This document shows, in pieces, positions 1 to 5,214 of a stretch of 5,214 bases of DNA (the first letter of the stretch is position 1; the number at the start of each line of letters is the position of its first letter). The stretch comes from Anaerolineae bacterium (GTDB taxonomy: Bacteria > Chloroflexota > Anaerolineae > B4-G1 > SLSP01). Under the pieces are notes generated by a model. The model was not told the DNA's origin. It saw only the letters and a program-made list of their open reading frames with translations, and ran no database searches. The translations under genes and the position numbers were made by a program. Location of the stretch: positions 1 through 5,214 of the forward strand of contig JAFGNI010000372.1 in the NCBI GenBank assembly GCA_016927095.1. The letters are read 5' to 3'.

Positions 1-248
1 AGCCGGCGTGTGTTTCCCTCAGGTGTGAACCCAAGAGCAGCGACGAGCTCACGCAGATGGGACAGCCGCCAGCCGGTGTTTAGCAGTTCCTCCACCATGC
101 TGGAGACGGGGTCGACGTCTGTCTGCAACCAGCCGGCCGGTATTCGCAGTAGGTCGGGCGACGCGGGGGGATCCCATTGGTATCCCAGTTCAGGACTTGG
201 CACCGCAGGGGCTTTGATGGCTCGTTTACTCGAAGGCTTGGCGCTCAT
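1..248 (-). CDS. Partial protein of unknown function behind the XPB helicase, possible SAP-like motif
   Basis: An open frame runs from an ATG at 248 leftward to the window edge without a stop (82 full codons plus two bases), so the C-terminal part is missing. The start is set by a purine-rich AAGAGGGGG immediately before the ATG and lies 9 bases after the helicase stop codon, so the two genes are very likely co-transcribed. The first 30 or so residues are low-complexity and rich in Pro, Ser, Ala and Lys, like a flexible tail. Residues 60-82 (WRLSHLRELVAALGF, then TPEGNTRR) follow the pattern of a SAP helix-turn-helix: a hydrophobic helix, Gly-Phe, then Pro-x-Gly-x-x-Arg. SAP motifs usually bind DNA, which would suit a helicase partner, but the match is by eye and the fold is unproven. 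I do not recognise the family. The N-terminus does not resemble the archaeal XPB partner nuclease Bax1. Confidence 0.75.
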   Translation of the reverse strand, partial: MSAKPSSKRAIKAPAVPSPELGYQWDPPASPDLLRIPAGWLQTDVDPVSSMVEELLNTGWRLSHLRELVAALGFTPEGNTRR

Positions 249-257
249 CCCCCTCTT
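249..257 (-). promoter_or_regulatory. Purine-rich ribosome binding site for the edge gene
   Basis: The whole 9-base gap between the helicase stop and the next ATG reads AAGAGGGGG on the minus strand. It pairs partly with the anti-Shine-Dalgarno sequence, but at short spacing (about 3 bases from AAGAGG to the ATG). Translation may therefore be coupled to ribosomes finishing the helicase. Confidence 0.5.
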
Positions 258-2021
258 CTAGCCTGATACATCGGGCAAGGCCCGTTTCTGCGTATGGGGT
301 AGCGCCCCCGGGATCTCATCTCCGTAGAGGATCAGGTACCGGTAGCCCTGTTCGGTGAGGAAGCGCTGACGGTTGGCACTGAAGTCCTGGTCCACGGTCT
401 CTTTGGTGACGATCGTGTAAAAGTAAGCCTGACCGCCGTCGGACTTGGGGCGCAGGATACGGCCGAGGCGCTGGGCCTCCTCCTGGCGTGAACCGAAGGT
501 GCCCGAGATCTGGATCGCCACATTGGCGTCGGGCAGGTCAATGGAGAAGTTGGCCACCTTGGAGACCACGAGTGTGGTAATGTCGCCGTTGCGGAATCTC
601 TCGTAGAGCGCCTCGCGTTCGGACACCTTGGTCTTTCCTGTGATGATGGGGTAGCCGTAATGGTTGGCAATCGCTGCCAGTTGCTCCAGATACATGCCGA
701 TAATGAGGATCCGATCGCCCTTATGATACGCAAGCAACCGGTCAAGGATGTCGAGCTTCACCGCGGCATCCGCCGCCACCCGATACTTGTGACGCTGTTC
801 CGCCATGATATACGCCATCCGCTCCGTCTCCGACATCGTCACGCGGATCTCGTAGCAGATGGCGGGGGCAATCCATCCCTGTCGCTCCAGATCGTGCCAC
901 GGTACGTCATACTTCTTGGGGCCGATCAGGGAGAAGACATCTTCCTCCCGATGATCCTCCCGAACCAGGGTCGCCGTCAACCCGAGCCGGCGCCGTGCTT
1001 GCAGCTCGGCGGTGATACGGAAGACGGGCGCGGGCAGGAGGTGCACTTCGTCGTATATGATGAGTCCCCAGTTGCCCTCGCTGAAGAGTGCAAAGTGCGG
1101 GTATTGCTCAGCGAGCGGGAGGTGGTCGGTGGCTTTGGATCCTCGCTTGCGATGGGTGAGGATCTGGTATGTGGTGACCGTAACGGGGCGGATCTCCTTG
1201 CGCTCCCCGGAGTACTCGCCGATGAGGTCGTCGGTAAGCGTGGTCCTGTTGAGCAGCTCCTCGCGCCATTGGCGGGCTGCGACGGTGCTGGGTGTGAGGA
1301 TCAGCGTGTTCATCTGGATCTGTGCCATAGCTGCCATGCCCACGATCGTCTTTCCCGCACCGCAGGGGAGAACGATGACCCCTGCACCACCGGCATCGGA
1401 GCCGTGCGCCCAGAAGATGCCGGCGGCATCACGTTGATAATCACGGATGACAAACGGGCCATCCGTGAGCGTCCTGTCGCGAAGCTGGAGCGCCAACGGC
1501 GCGCCGTGGAGATAGCCGACCAGATCCTCAGCGGGATAGCCGGCTTTGACCAGGGCCTGTTTAACATGGCCGCGTCGGGAAGCAGGGACCTGCAGAGTGT
1601 GGGGCCCAAGGCGGTCCAGAACATATGACTTGAGGAAGCGATTCTTCTCCAACTCGATGAGGAGCAGCGGCTCATCAGACGTCAGCCGCAGTCGCTCCGG
1701 GTCATAGGGATCGCGTGTGAGCCGGACCCTTCCGTACCTGCCGATGGCGTCGCGGATCTCGAAGACGACGTTGTCGGGCAGGGGATACTTGGCAAAGTGC
1801 CCCAGCCCGGTGACGATCTCCTCGGCATCGAGCCCTGCGGCTGCGGCATTCCACAGGGAGAGCGAGGAGATGCGATACGTGTGGATGTACTCCGGGCTTT
1901 TCTCCAGCTCCGCGAACCTCGCCAGGTGGTCCCGTGCAGCTTCATAGTCCGAGCTGTTCACCTCCAGCAGGACTGTCCGGTCACTCTGGACGATCAATGG
2001 CGCGTCAATTCGGAAATCCAT
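258..2021 (-). CDS. DNA repair helicase, XPB/Rad25 (Ssl2) family, superfamily 2
   Basis: This 587-residue protein is a complete bacterial XPB-type ATP-dependent 3'-5' DNA helicase/translocase, a cytosolic enzyme related to the TFIIH subunit used in nucleotide excision repair and promoter opening. Visible motifs in order are: a DYQRDA Q-like motif at 194-199; Walker A PCGAGKT at 219-225; motif Ia ILTPST at 241-246; Ib TTYQIL at 283-288; the DEVH box at 324-327; LTATLVRED at 348-356, combining motif III with the XPB-specific RED motif; motif IV around 437-443; motif V around 485-495; and motif VI EEAQRLGRILRP at 514-525. The stretch HREEDVFSLIGPKKYD right after RED is characteristic of XPB. Residues 1-185 hold the N-terminal and damage-recognition-like region, and about 380-430 the thumb insertion. 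The ATG at 2021 is the first in-frame start, because a TAG lies two codons upstream, and family similarity begins within about ten residues. No real Shine-Dalgarno precedes it; the promoter sits only 9 bases away, pointing to leaderless translation. In bacteria the physiological role is less settled than in eukaryotes. Confidence 0.95.
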   Translation of the reverse strand: MDFRIDAPLIVQSDRTVLLEVNSSDYEAARDHLARFAELEKSPEYIHTYRISSLSLWNAAAAGLDAEEIVTGLGHFAKYPLPDNVVFEIRDAIGRYGRVRLTRDPYDPERLRLTSDEPLLLIELEKNRFLKSYVLDRLGPHTLQVPASRRGHVKQALVKAGYPAEDLVGYLHGAPLALQLRDRTLTDGPFVIRDYQRDAAGIFWAHGSDAGGAGVIVLPCGAGKTIVGMAAMAQIQMNTLILTPSTVAARQWREELLNRTTLTDDLIGEYSGERKEIRPVTVTTYQILTHRKRGSKATDHLPLAEQYPHFALFSEGNWGLIIYDEVHLLPAPVFRITAELQARRRLGLTATLVREDHREEDVFSLIGPKKYDVPWHDLERQGWIAPAICYEIRVTMSETERMAYIMAEQRHKYRVAADAAVKLDILDRLLAYHKGDRILIIGMYLEQLAAIANHYGYPIITGKTKVSEREALYERFRNGDITTLVVSKVANFSIDLPDANVAIQISGTFGSRQEEAQRLGRILRPKSDGGQAYFYTIVTKETVDQDFSANRQRFLTEQGYRYLILYGDEIPGALPHTQKRALPDVSG

Positions 2022-2030
2022 AACCTATGC

Positions 2031-2058
2031 ATTCTACCTGACGGGAGGGCTTAGTCAA
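2031..2058 (-). promoter_or_regulatory. Sigma70-type promoter of the XPB helicase, probably leaderless
   Basis: On the minus strand, TTGACT (2058-2053) and TAGAAT (2036-2031) are separated by 16 bases; each matches the housekeeping consensus at five of six positions. The -10 box ends 9 bases before the helicase ATG, so transcription starting 6 to 8 bases downstream would give a 5' leader of only about 1 to 4 bases. That leaves no room for a ribosome binding site. Confidence 0.65.
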
Positions 2059-2079
2059 CGTCGGCCTTCATGATAGAAT
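2051..2079 (+). promoter_or_regulatory. Extended -10 promoter of the rmlB-ttcA-kptA unit
   Basis: TGATAGAAT at 2071-2079 is an extended -10 element (TG, one base, then TAGAAT). The hexamer at the expected -35 position, TTAGTC at 2051-2056 with a 17-base spacer, is poor, which is typical of promoters that depend on the extended -10. The start would be near 2086, leaving a leader of about 57 bases before the dehydratase ATG. Its -35 region overlaps that of the leftward helicase promoter. Confidence 0.5.
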
Positions 2080-2129
2080 GCTGCCGGGAAGCGCGGCACA
2101 TGCATCCAGGCGCGATCCAAATCCGATCG

Positions 2130-2136
2130 AGGAGGG
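2130..2136 (+). promoter_or_regulatory. Strong ribosome binding site of the dehydratase gene
   Basis: AGGAGGG is a perfect Shine-Dalgarno core (AGGAGG at 2130-2135) placed 7 bases before the ATG at 2143. It fixes the start and implies efficient translation, in contrast to the divergently transcribed helicase, which has none. Confidence 0.9.
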
Positions 2137-2142
2137 CAACCG

Positions 2143-3171
2143 ATGCGCCATGTTATGGTGACAGGGGGAGCGGGCTTCATTGGGTCGAACTTCGTCCGGT
2201 ATTTTCTTCAGGCACATCCGGACTACGACGTTGTCGTCTATGACAAGCTCACATATGCCGGGCGGATGGAGAACTTGCAGGATGTCGCCGAGGCGTTCGC
2301 GGGCCGCTACACCTTTGTGCAGGGCGACATCTGCGATATCCCCCTGGTGGAGCAGACGATTGCGCAGTGTGAGGTCGATACGATCGTGAACTTTGCCGCA
2401 GAGACCCACGTCGACCGCTCGCTGATGGCCCCGGGCTCGTTTATCCAAACGGACGTGTACGGCACCTTCGTGCTGCTCGAGGCCGCTCGTAAGGTCGGGC
2501 TCGAGCGCTATCACCAGATCAGCACGGACGAGGTCTACGGTCAGGTGCTGGATGGGCGCTCGGTGGAGACGGATCACCTTGAGCCGCGCAGTCCGTATGC
2601 TGCCAGCAAGGCCGCCGGGGACCTGATGGTGTTGGCTTACCGTGAGTCCTGGGGACTGCCCGTGACGCTCACGCGGGGCTCCAACAATATCGGTCCCTAC
2701 CAATATCCGGAGAAGGTCGTGCCGCTGTTCGCGACGAACGCGATCGATGACCAACCGCTGCCCGTATACGGCGATGGTCGCCAGATGCGCGACTACCAGT
2801 ATGTGCTCGATCACTGTACGGGCATTGACACGGTGTTGCACAAGGGCGAGCTTGGTGAGATCTACAACGTCGGCACGGGGACGGAGCTAACCAATATCGA
2901 GATGACACGGATCGTGCTCGACACGTTGGGCAAACCCGAGAGCCTCATCAAACACGTCGAGGACAGACCTGGGCACGACCGACGCTATGCCCTTGATGTG
3001 AGCAAGCTCCGCGCACTGGGATGGGACAATGCCGTCACCTGTGCCCAGGCTGTTGAGAAAACCGTCCGTTGGTATGCCGACAATGCGTGGTGGTGGCGTC
3101 CGATCAAGAGCGGTGCGCTCTACAAGGACTACTACGCGCAGCAATATGCCAAGCGGCTGGAGCAAGCGTAG
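2143..3171 (+). CDS. rmlB: dTDP-glucose 4,6-dehydratase (RmlB-type, extended SDR)
   Basis: This 342-residue cytosolic enzyme should convert dTDP-glucose to dTDP-4-keto-6-deoxyglucose with bound NAD, the second step toward dTDP-rhamnose and other deoxysugars for cell-surface glycans. The Rossmann dinucleotide motif GGAGFIG is at residues 8-14. The substrate-binding AAETHVDRS is at 85-93, the catalytic Thr-Asp-Glu of STDEVYG is T128, D129 and E130, and the SDR pair YxxxK is Y152 and K156. SNNIGPYQYPEK at 180-191 and RPGHDRRYALD at 275-285 are further RmlB signatures. It differs slightly from textbook RmlB in having TRGSNN instead of TNCSNN and RDYQYV instead of RDWLYV, so a related sugar-nucleotide substrate is possible. 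Length is normal. No rmlA, rmlC or rmlD lies next to it; instead two RNA enzymes follow after 14 bases. The assignment to the dehydratase family is firm, the precise substrate less so. Confidence 0.9.
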   Translation: MRHVMVTGGAGFIGSNFVRYFLQAHPDYDVVVYDKLTYAGRMENLQDVAEAFAGRYTFVQGDICDIPLVEQTIAQCEVDTIVNFAAETHVDRSLMAPGSFIQTDVYGTFVLLEAARKVGLERYHQISTDEVYGQVLDGRSVETDHLEPRSPYAASKAAGDLMVLAYRESWGLPVTLTRGSNNIGPYQYPEKVVPLFATNAIDDQPLPVYGDGRQMRDYQYVLDHCTGIDTVLHKGELGEIYNVGTGTELTNIEMTRIVLDTLGKPESLIKHVEDRPGHDRRYALDVSKLRALGWDNAVTCAQAVEKTVRWYADNAWWWRPIKSGALYKDYYAQQYAKRLEQA

Positions 3172-3185
3172 CCCTCGGGCGACGT

Positions 3186-3911
3186 ATGGCGACGCCTGAA
3201 AGCATCGCTTCGTTTTTGCTCCGGGGTGTCAACCGCGCCGTGCGTGAGTATGAGCTGATTGCTGATGGTGATCGTGTCCTGGTCGGGGTATCGGGCGGCA
3301 AAGATAGTCGGGCCCTTCTGGATCTGCTGGTGCGGGGAATTGACATTCCGGGGCGCTATGAGGTCTTCGCCGTGCATGTCGATGGCTCAGCTGTGGGCCT
3401 TCCAGACCAGGTAGAGGAGCTGGAACCGTGGTTCCAGGCGCTCGGTGTGACGTATGAAGTCACGCGGCTAGACGTTGCCGACGATGAGAAGCTGCCTATG
3501 GACTGCTTTCGCTGTTCGTGGAACCGGCGCAAGGCGCTGTTTCTCGCCGCGGACCGATTTGGATGCAACAAGGTCGCCCTCGGTCACCATGCGGACGATG
3601 CAGCGGTCACGACGCTGATGAGCCTGATGTACAAAGGCCGGCTGGAGACTCTGGAGCCTCGGCGGAGTTATTTCGGGGGACGGCTTCACCTTATCCGACC
3701 ACTCATCCTGCTGAGCGAGGCCGAGATTTGGCGTCTGGCCCGTGCATCGGGGTGGTCCCTTCCCACCGAGCCAAGTTGTCCACAGGGTGTGGCCTCCCGT
3801 CGGGCGAGGATCGAGGCCTTTCTGGGCGCGATGCCCCGGCGGGAGCGCGCTCAGATCCGGACCAACCTTCGCCGCGCCGTTCAGGTATCCGGCTACACAG
3901 AAGCGCTGTAA
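3186..3911 (+). CDS. TtcA-like PP-loop ATPase, probable tRNA 2-thiolation enzyme
   Basis: This 241-residue protein belongs to the TtcA/TtuA group of PP-loop enzymes, which activate a tRNA base with ATP and replace its oxygen with sulfur; TtcA makes 2-thiocytidine at position 32. The ATP-binding P-loop SGGKDS is at residues 36-41 and GHHADD at 133-138. Cysteines C107 and C110 (DCFRCSWNRRKALF) and C198 (EPSCPQG) match the three cysteines known to hold the [4Fe-4S] cluster in E. coli TtcA, and the usual fourth CxxC cysteine is absent here. It is shorter than E. coli TtcA (about 310 residues), mainly at the termini. I chose the ATG at 3186 because the N-terminal LLRGVNRAVREYELIADGDR block starts just after it; the open frame extends upstream to 3069 only through rmlB. 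The RBS is weak, so coupling to rmlB translation is likely. Another thiolated position is possible. Confidence 0.85.
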   Translation: MATPESIASFLLRGVNRAVREYELIADGDRVLVGVSGGKDSRALLDLLVRGIDIPGRYEVFAVHVDGSAVGLPDQVEELEPWFQALGVTYEVTRLDVADDEKLPMDCFRCSWNRRKALFLAADRFGCNKVALGHHADDAAVTTLMSLMYKGRLETLEPRRSYFGGRLHLIRPLILLSEAEIWRLARASGWSLPTEPSCPQGVASRRARIEAFLGAMPRRERAQIRTNLRRAVQVSGYTEAL

Positions 3912-4480
3912 TGAGCGAATCCCTACGGTACCAGCACCAGCTTGGCAAGCTGAGCAGGTTCCTGCTCATGCTATTGCGCCATCAGCCTGCCCGTTTCCCC
4001 GTCAGGCTCGACGATCAGGGGTTTGCTGACCTCGGTGAAGTGCTGCGTGTGGTGCATGCGCTGCCTAACCTGCGGTGGGCGACCCTATCGGATGTCGAGG
4101 CTGTGTTGCATATGCCTGGTCCCCGGCGCTTTGAGATCATCGACGATGGCACGCGGGCGCGTCGTATCCGCGCCCTATATGGTCACACGGCGCGTCACCT
4201 CGATTACAAGCCGGTCGAGCCTCCCGATACCCTCTACTTTGGTGCCGCCCCCGAGGCTGTCGATAGGATACGTCGCGAGGGCCTGAATCCTGATGAGCGG
4301 AGCTACGTCCACCTGGTGGATGACCCCCAGCCGGCGCGCCGTGCCGCACTGTCCGAGACGCCTGACCCGGTGGTGCTCACGATCGATGCTGCTGCGGCCT
4401 GTGCCGCCGGGATCACGTTCTACTCCCCGGCTGAGGGGCTATATCTCTGCGCGGCGATACCGCCACAGTTCATCACCTGA
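3911..4480 (+). CDS. Divergent RNA 2'-phosphotransferase (KptA/Tpt1 family)
   Basis: KptA/Tpt1 removes an internal RNA 2'-phosphate by passing it to NAD+, releasing ADP-ribose 1'',2''-cyclic phosphate and nicotinamide; fungi use it at the end of tRNA splicing. This 189-residue protein has the family order: an N-terminal winged-helix half with SRFLLMLLRHQP at 15-26, RFEIIDDG at 73-80, IRALYGHT at 86-93, and a C-terminal ADP-ribosyltransferase half with PPDTLYFG at 104-111, YVHLVDD at 132-138, VVLTIDA at 154-160 and FYSPAEGLYL at 170-179. The catalytic pair R23-H24 and R87 are present. The usual LYHGT is LYFGAA, and the conserved VGxRxG turn after VHL reads AALSET, so an invariant His and an Arg appear lost. 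The ATG overlaps the stop of the TtcA-like gene as TAATG, implying translation by reinitiation. Membership is clear; phosphotransferase activity is uncertain and a changed role is possible. Confidence 0.85.
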   Translation: MSESLRYQHQLGKLSRFLLMLLRHQPARFPVRLDDQGFADLGEVLRVVHALPNLRWATLSDVEAVLHMPGPRRFEIIDDGTRARRIRALYGHTARHLDYKPVEPPDTLYFGAAPEAVDRIRREGLNPDERSYVHLVDDPQPARRAALSETPDPVVLTIDAAAACAAGITFYSPAEGLYLCAAIPPQFIT

Positions 4481-4497
4481 ATCGTTTTCGAACAAAT

Positions 4498-4531
4498 AGG
4501 GCCCAAGGTGCCTCAGACGTTGTTGGGCCCT
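4498..4531. terminator. Hairpin between kptA-like gene and leuS, possible terminator
   Basis: AGGGCCCAA at 4498-4506 and TTGGGCCCT at 4523-4531 form a perfect 9-bp, GC-rich stem with a 16-base loop, starting 18 bases after the kptA-like stop. It lies upstream of the predicted leuS promoter, so it most likely ends the rmlB operon. On the plus strand no T-run follows (CACCGATATCCC); the T-rich tail TATTTGTT is on the minus-strand side. An intrinsic terminator on the plus strand is therefore imperfect, and the hairpin might instead mainly protect the 3' end of the mRNA. Confidence 0.5.
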
Positions 4532-4572
4532 CACCGATATCCCTTATCCCCACTCCCCTGTCACTTCCTGAA

Positions 4573-4600
4573 TGGCCATTTCCATCCGGTGCGGTACAAT
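4573..4600 (+). promoter_or_regulatory. Candidate sigma70-type promoter of leuS
   Basis: TACAAT at 4595-4600 matches the -10 consensus at five of six positions, and TGGCCA at 4573-4578 matches the -35 at four of six, with a 16-base spacer. Transcription would begin near 4607, giving a leader of about 32 bases that holds the RBS. No T-box leader is seen in front of this synthetase gene. Confidence 0.45.
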
Positions 4601-4624
4601 AATGCGGATACCGTATTGCCTTTG

Positions 4625-4631
4625 AAGGAGG
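4625..4631 (+). promoter_or_regulatory. Ribosome binding site deciding the leuS start
   Basis: AAGGAGG is a full Shine-Dalgarno match. It lies 7 bases before the ATG at 4639 but only 4 bases before the adjacent in-frame GTG at 4636, so the ATG is the better start. Confidence 0.9.
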
Positions 4632-4638
4632 CGTAGTG

Positions 4639-5214
4639 ATGTCCGAGCCCTACAATCCGCAGGAGATCGAGCCGAAGTGGCAGCAAACGTGGGATCGTGA
4701 TGCGCTCTACCGGGCCGTCATCGATGAGAGTCAGCCCAAGTTCTATGCCCTTACGATGCTCCCCTATCCCAGCGGTGATATCCACATCGGTCACTGGTAT
4801 GCTATGGCCCCCAGTGACGTCCGGGCGCGCTACAAGCGGATGCAGGGATATAACGTGCTATTCCCGATGGGTTTTGATGCCTTCGGGCTCCCGGCTGAGA
4901 ATGCGGCGATCCAGCGGGGTATTCATCCCAAAGAGTGGACGTTGGCCAACATCGATCGGGAGCGCCAGCAGCTCCGGACGATGGGCGCGATGATCGATTG
5001 GGAACGCGAGGCAGTCTCGTGCTTGCCGGGCTACTATCGCTGGAGTGAGTGGTTCTTCCGGAAGTTCTACGATATGGGCCTGGCGTATCGCAAGATGTCG
5101 CCCGTTGATTATTGCCCCTCGTGCAAGACGACACTGGCTCGCGAGCAGGTGATCGGGGAGGAGCGCATCTGCGAACGCTGCGGCGCGCCGGTGATCAAGA
5201 AGGACCTCGAGCAG
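4639..5214 (+). CDS. leuS: Leucyl-tRNA synthetase, N-terminal 192 residues (cut by window edge)
   Basis: This class Ia aminoacyl-tRNA synthetase charges tRNA-Leu with leucine in the cytosol. Only the first 192 codons of roughly 800 to 860 expected are in the window, and the frame is open to the right edge. Visible signatures are NPQEIEPKWQ near the start, the leucine/ATP-site LPYPSG at 41-46, the class I HIGH motif at 49-52, FPMGFDAFGLPAENAA at 75-90, and the WSEWFF segment at 135-140. A zinc-binding module typical of bacterial LeuRS follows, with CPSC at 159-162 and CERC at 178-181, both pairs intact. LAREQV at 167-172 stands where most relatives have LANEQV. The gene has its own promoter candidate and strong RBS and is separated from the kptA-like gene by 158 bases and a hairpin, so it is probably a separate transcription unit. 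The KMSKS loop and editing domain lie beyond the window. Confidence 0.97.
   Translation, partial: MSEPYNPQEIEPKWQQTWDRDALYRAVIDESQPKFYALTMLPYPSGDIHIGHWYAMAPSDVRARYKRMQGYNVLFPMGFDAFGLPAENAAIQRGIHPKEWTLANIDRERQQLRTMGAMIDWEREAVSCLPGYYRWSEWFFRKFYDMGLAYRKMSPVDYCPSCKTTLAREQVIGEERICERCGAPVIKKDLEQ

Larger units (their letters stand above)
2029..2081. repeat. 8-bp inverted repeat formed by two divergent -10 boxes
   Basis: GCATTCTA at 2029-2036 and TAGAATGC at 2074-2081 are perfect reverse complements separated by 37 bases. The arms are exactly the two opposed -10 hexamers plus the following GC. The shared sequence is therefore best explained by promoter function on each strand; it could also be two half-sites of a regulator, though the spacing is long for that. 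Confidence 0.6.

Noticed and set aside
1..248. Edge gene as the XPB partner nuclease Bax1 (DUF790)
   Set aside because: The position fits, but the visible 82 residues show no Bax1-like sequence; only the N-terminus is available, so the exclusion is not final.
10..261. 83-codon plus-strand frame at the left edge
   Set aside because: The minus strand holds an uninterrupted frame with an operonic position behind the helicase, which is better supported; the plus frame is Ser/Gly/Arg-rich shadow sequence.
660..1628. 322-codon open frame on the plus strand opposite the helicase
   Set aside because: It lies entirely within a well-supported XPB helicase gene on the other strand, has no recognisable domain, and reads as a GC-rich antisense shadow.
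2068..2841. 257-codon minus-strand open frame opposite rmlB
   Set aside because: It overlaps the clear RmlB coding frame and has no family motifs.
3069..3185. Upstream start for the TtcA-like gene at 3069
   Set aside because: This would overlap rmlB by about 100 bases and add 39 residues unlike TtcA; the conserved N-terminal block begins just after the ATG at 3186.
3518..3910. N-terminal extension of the KptA-like frame back to 3518
   Set aside because: The added residues are an out-of-frame reading of the TtcA-like gene; KptA similarity begins near the ATG at 3911.
4481..4638. T-box riboswitch in front of leuS
   Set aside because: The hairpin lies upstream of the likely promoter, the conserved T-box sequence (AGGGTGG-type followed by ACCGCG) is absent, and the predicted leader is only about 30 bases.

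Overview
The window is a compact, GC-rich stretch of bacterial chromosome with no sign of mobile elements, CRISPR arrays or RNA genes. Gene order, tight spacing and Shine-Dalgarno sites are bacterial. An XPB-type helicase, a TtcA-like thiolase, a KptA-type RNA 2'-phosphotransferase and a LeuRS whose N-terminal part resembles what I recall from Chloroflexota suggest a Chloroflexota (Thermomicrobia/Sphaerobacter-like) genome. That assignment is inference from recalled family resemblance, not from a search.

Layout. Two genes run leftward: an XPB/Rad25-family DNA helicase (258-2021), and 9 bases behind it a partial gene of unknown function that runs off the left edge (1-248, possible SAP-like motif). 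A 121-base divergent spacer (2022-2142) carries two back-to-back promoters with identical -10 boxes. The leftward one is so close to the helicase ATG that the helicase mRNA is probably leaderless. Rightward lies a three-gene transcription unit: an RmlB-type dTDP-glucose 4,6-dehydratase (2143-3171), a compact TtcA-like PP-loop tRNA thiolation enzyme (3186-3911), and a divergent KptA/Tpt1 family protein (3911-4480) whose ATG overlaps the preceding stop codon (TAATG). A hairpin at 4498-4531 closes the unit. A promoter and a strong RBS then lead into leuS, leucyl-tRNA synthetase, which is cut by the right edge (4639-5214).

The genes group loosely around nucleic-acid maintenance: helicase plus a possible DNA-binding partner on one side, and two tRNA/RNA-acting enzymes followed by a tRNA synthetase on the other. 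The sugar-nucleotide enzyme heading the operon has no obvious functional link. The points most worth a second look are the KptA-like protein, which keeps the Arg-His pair but has lost other conserved active-site positions; the symmetric divergent promoter pair; and the unidentified gene behind XPB. I do not see a clearly new multi-gene system.
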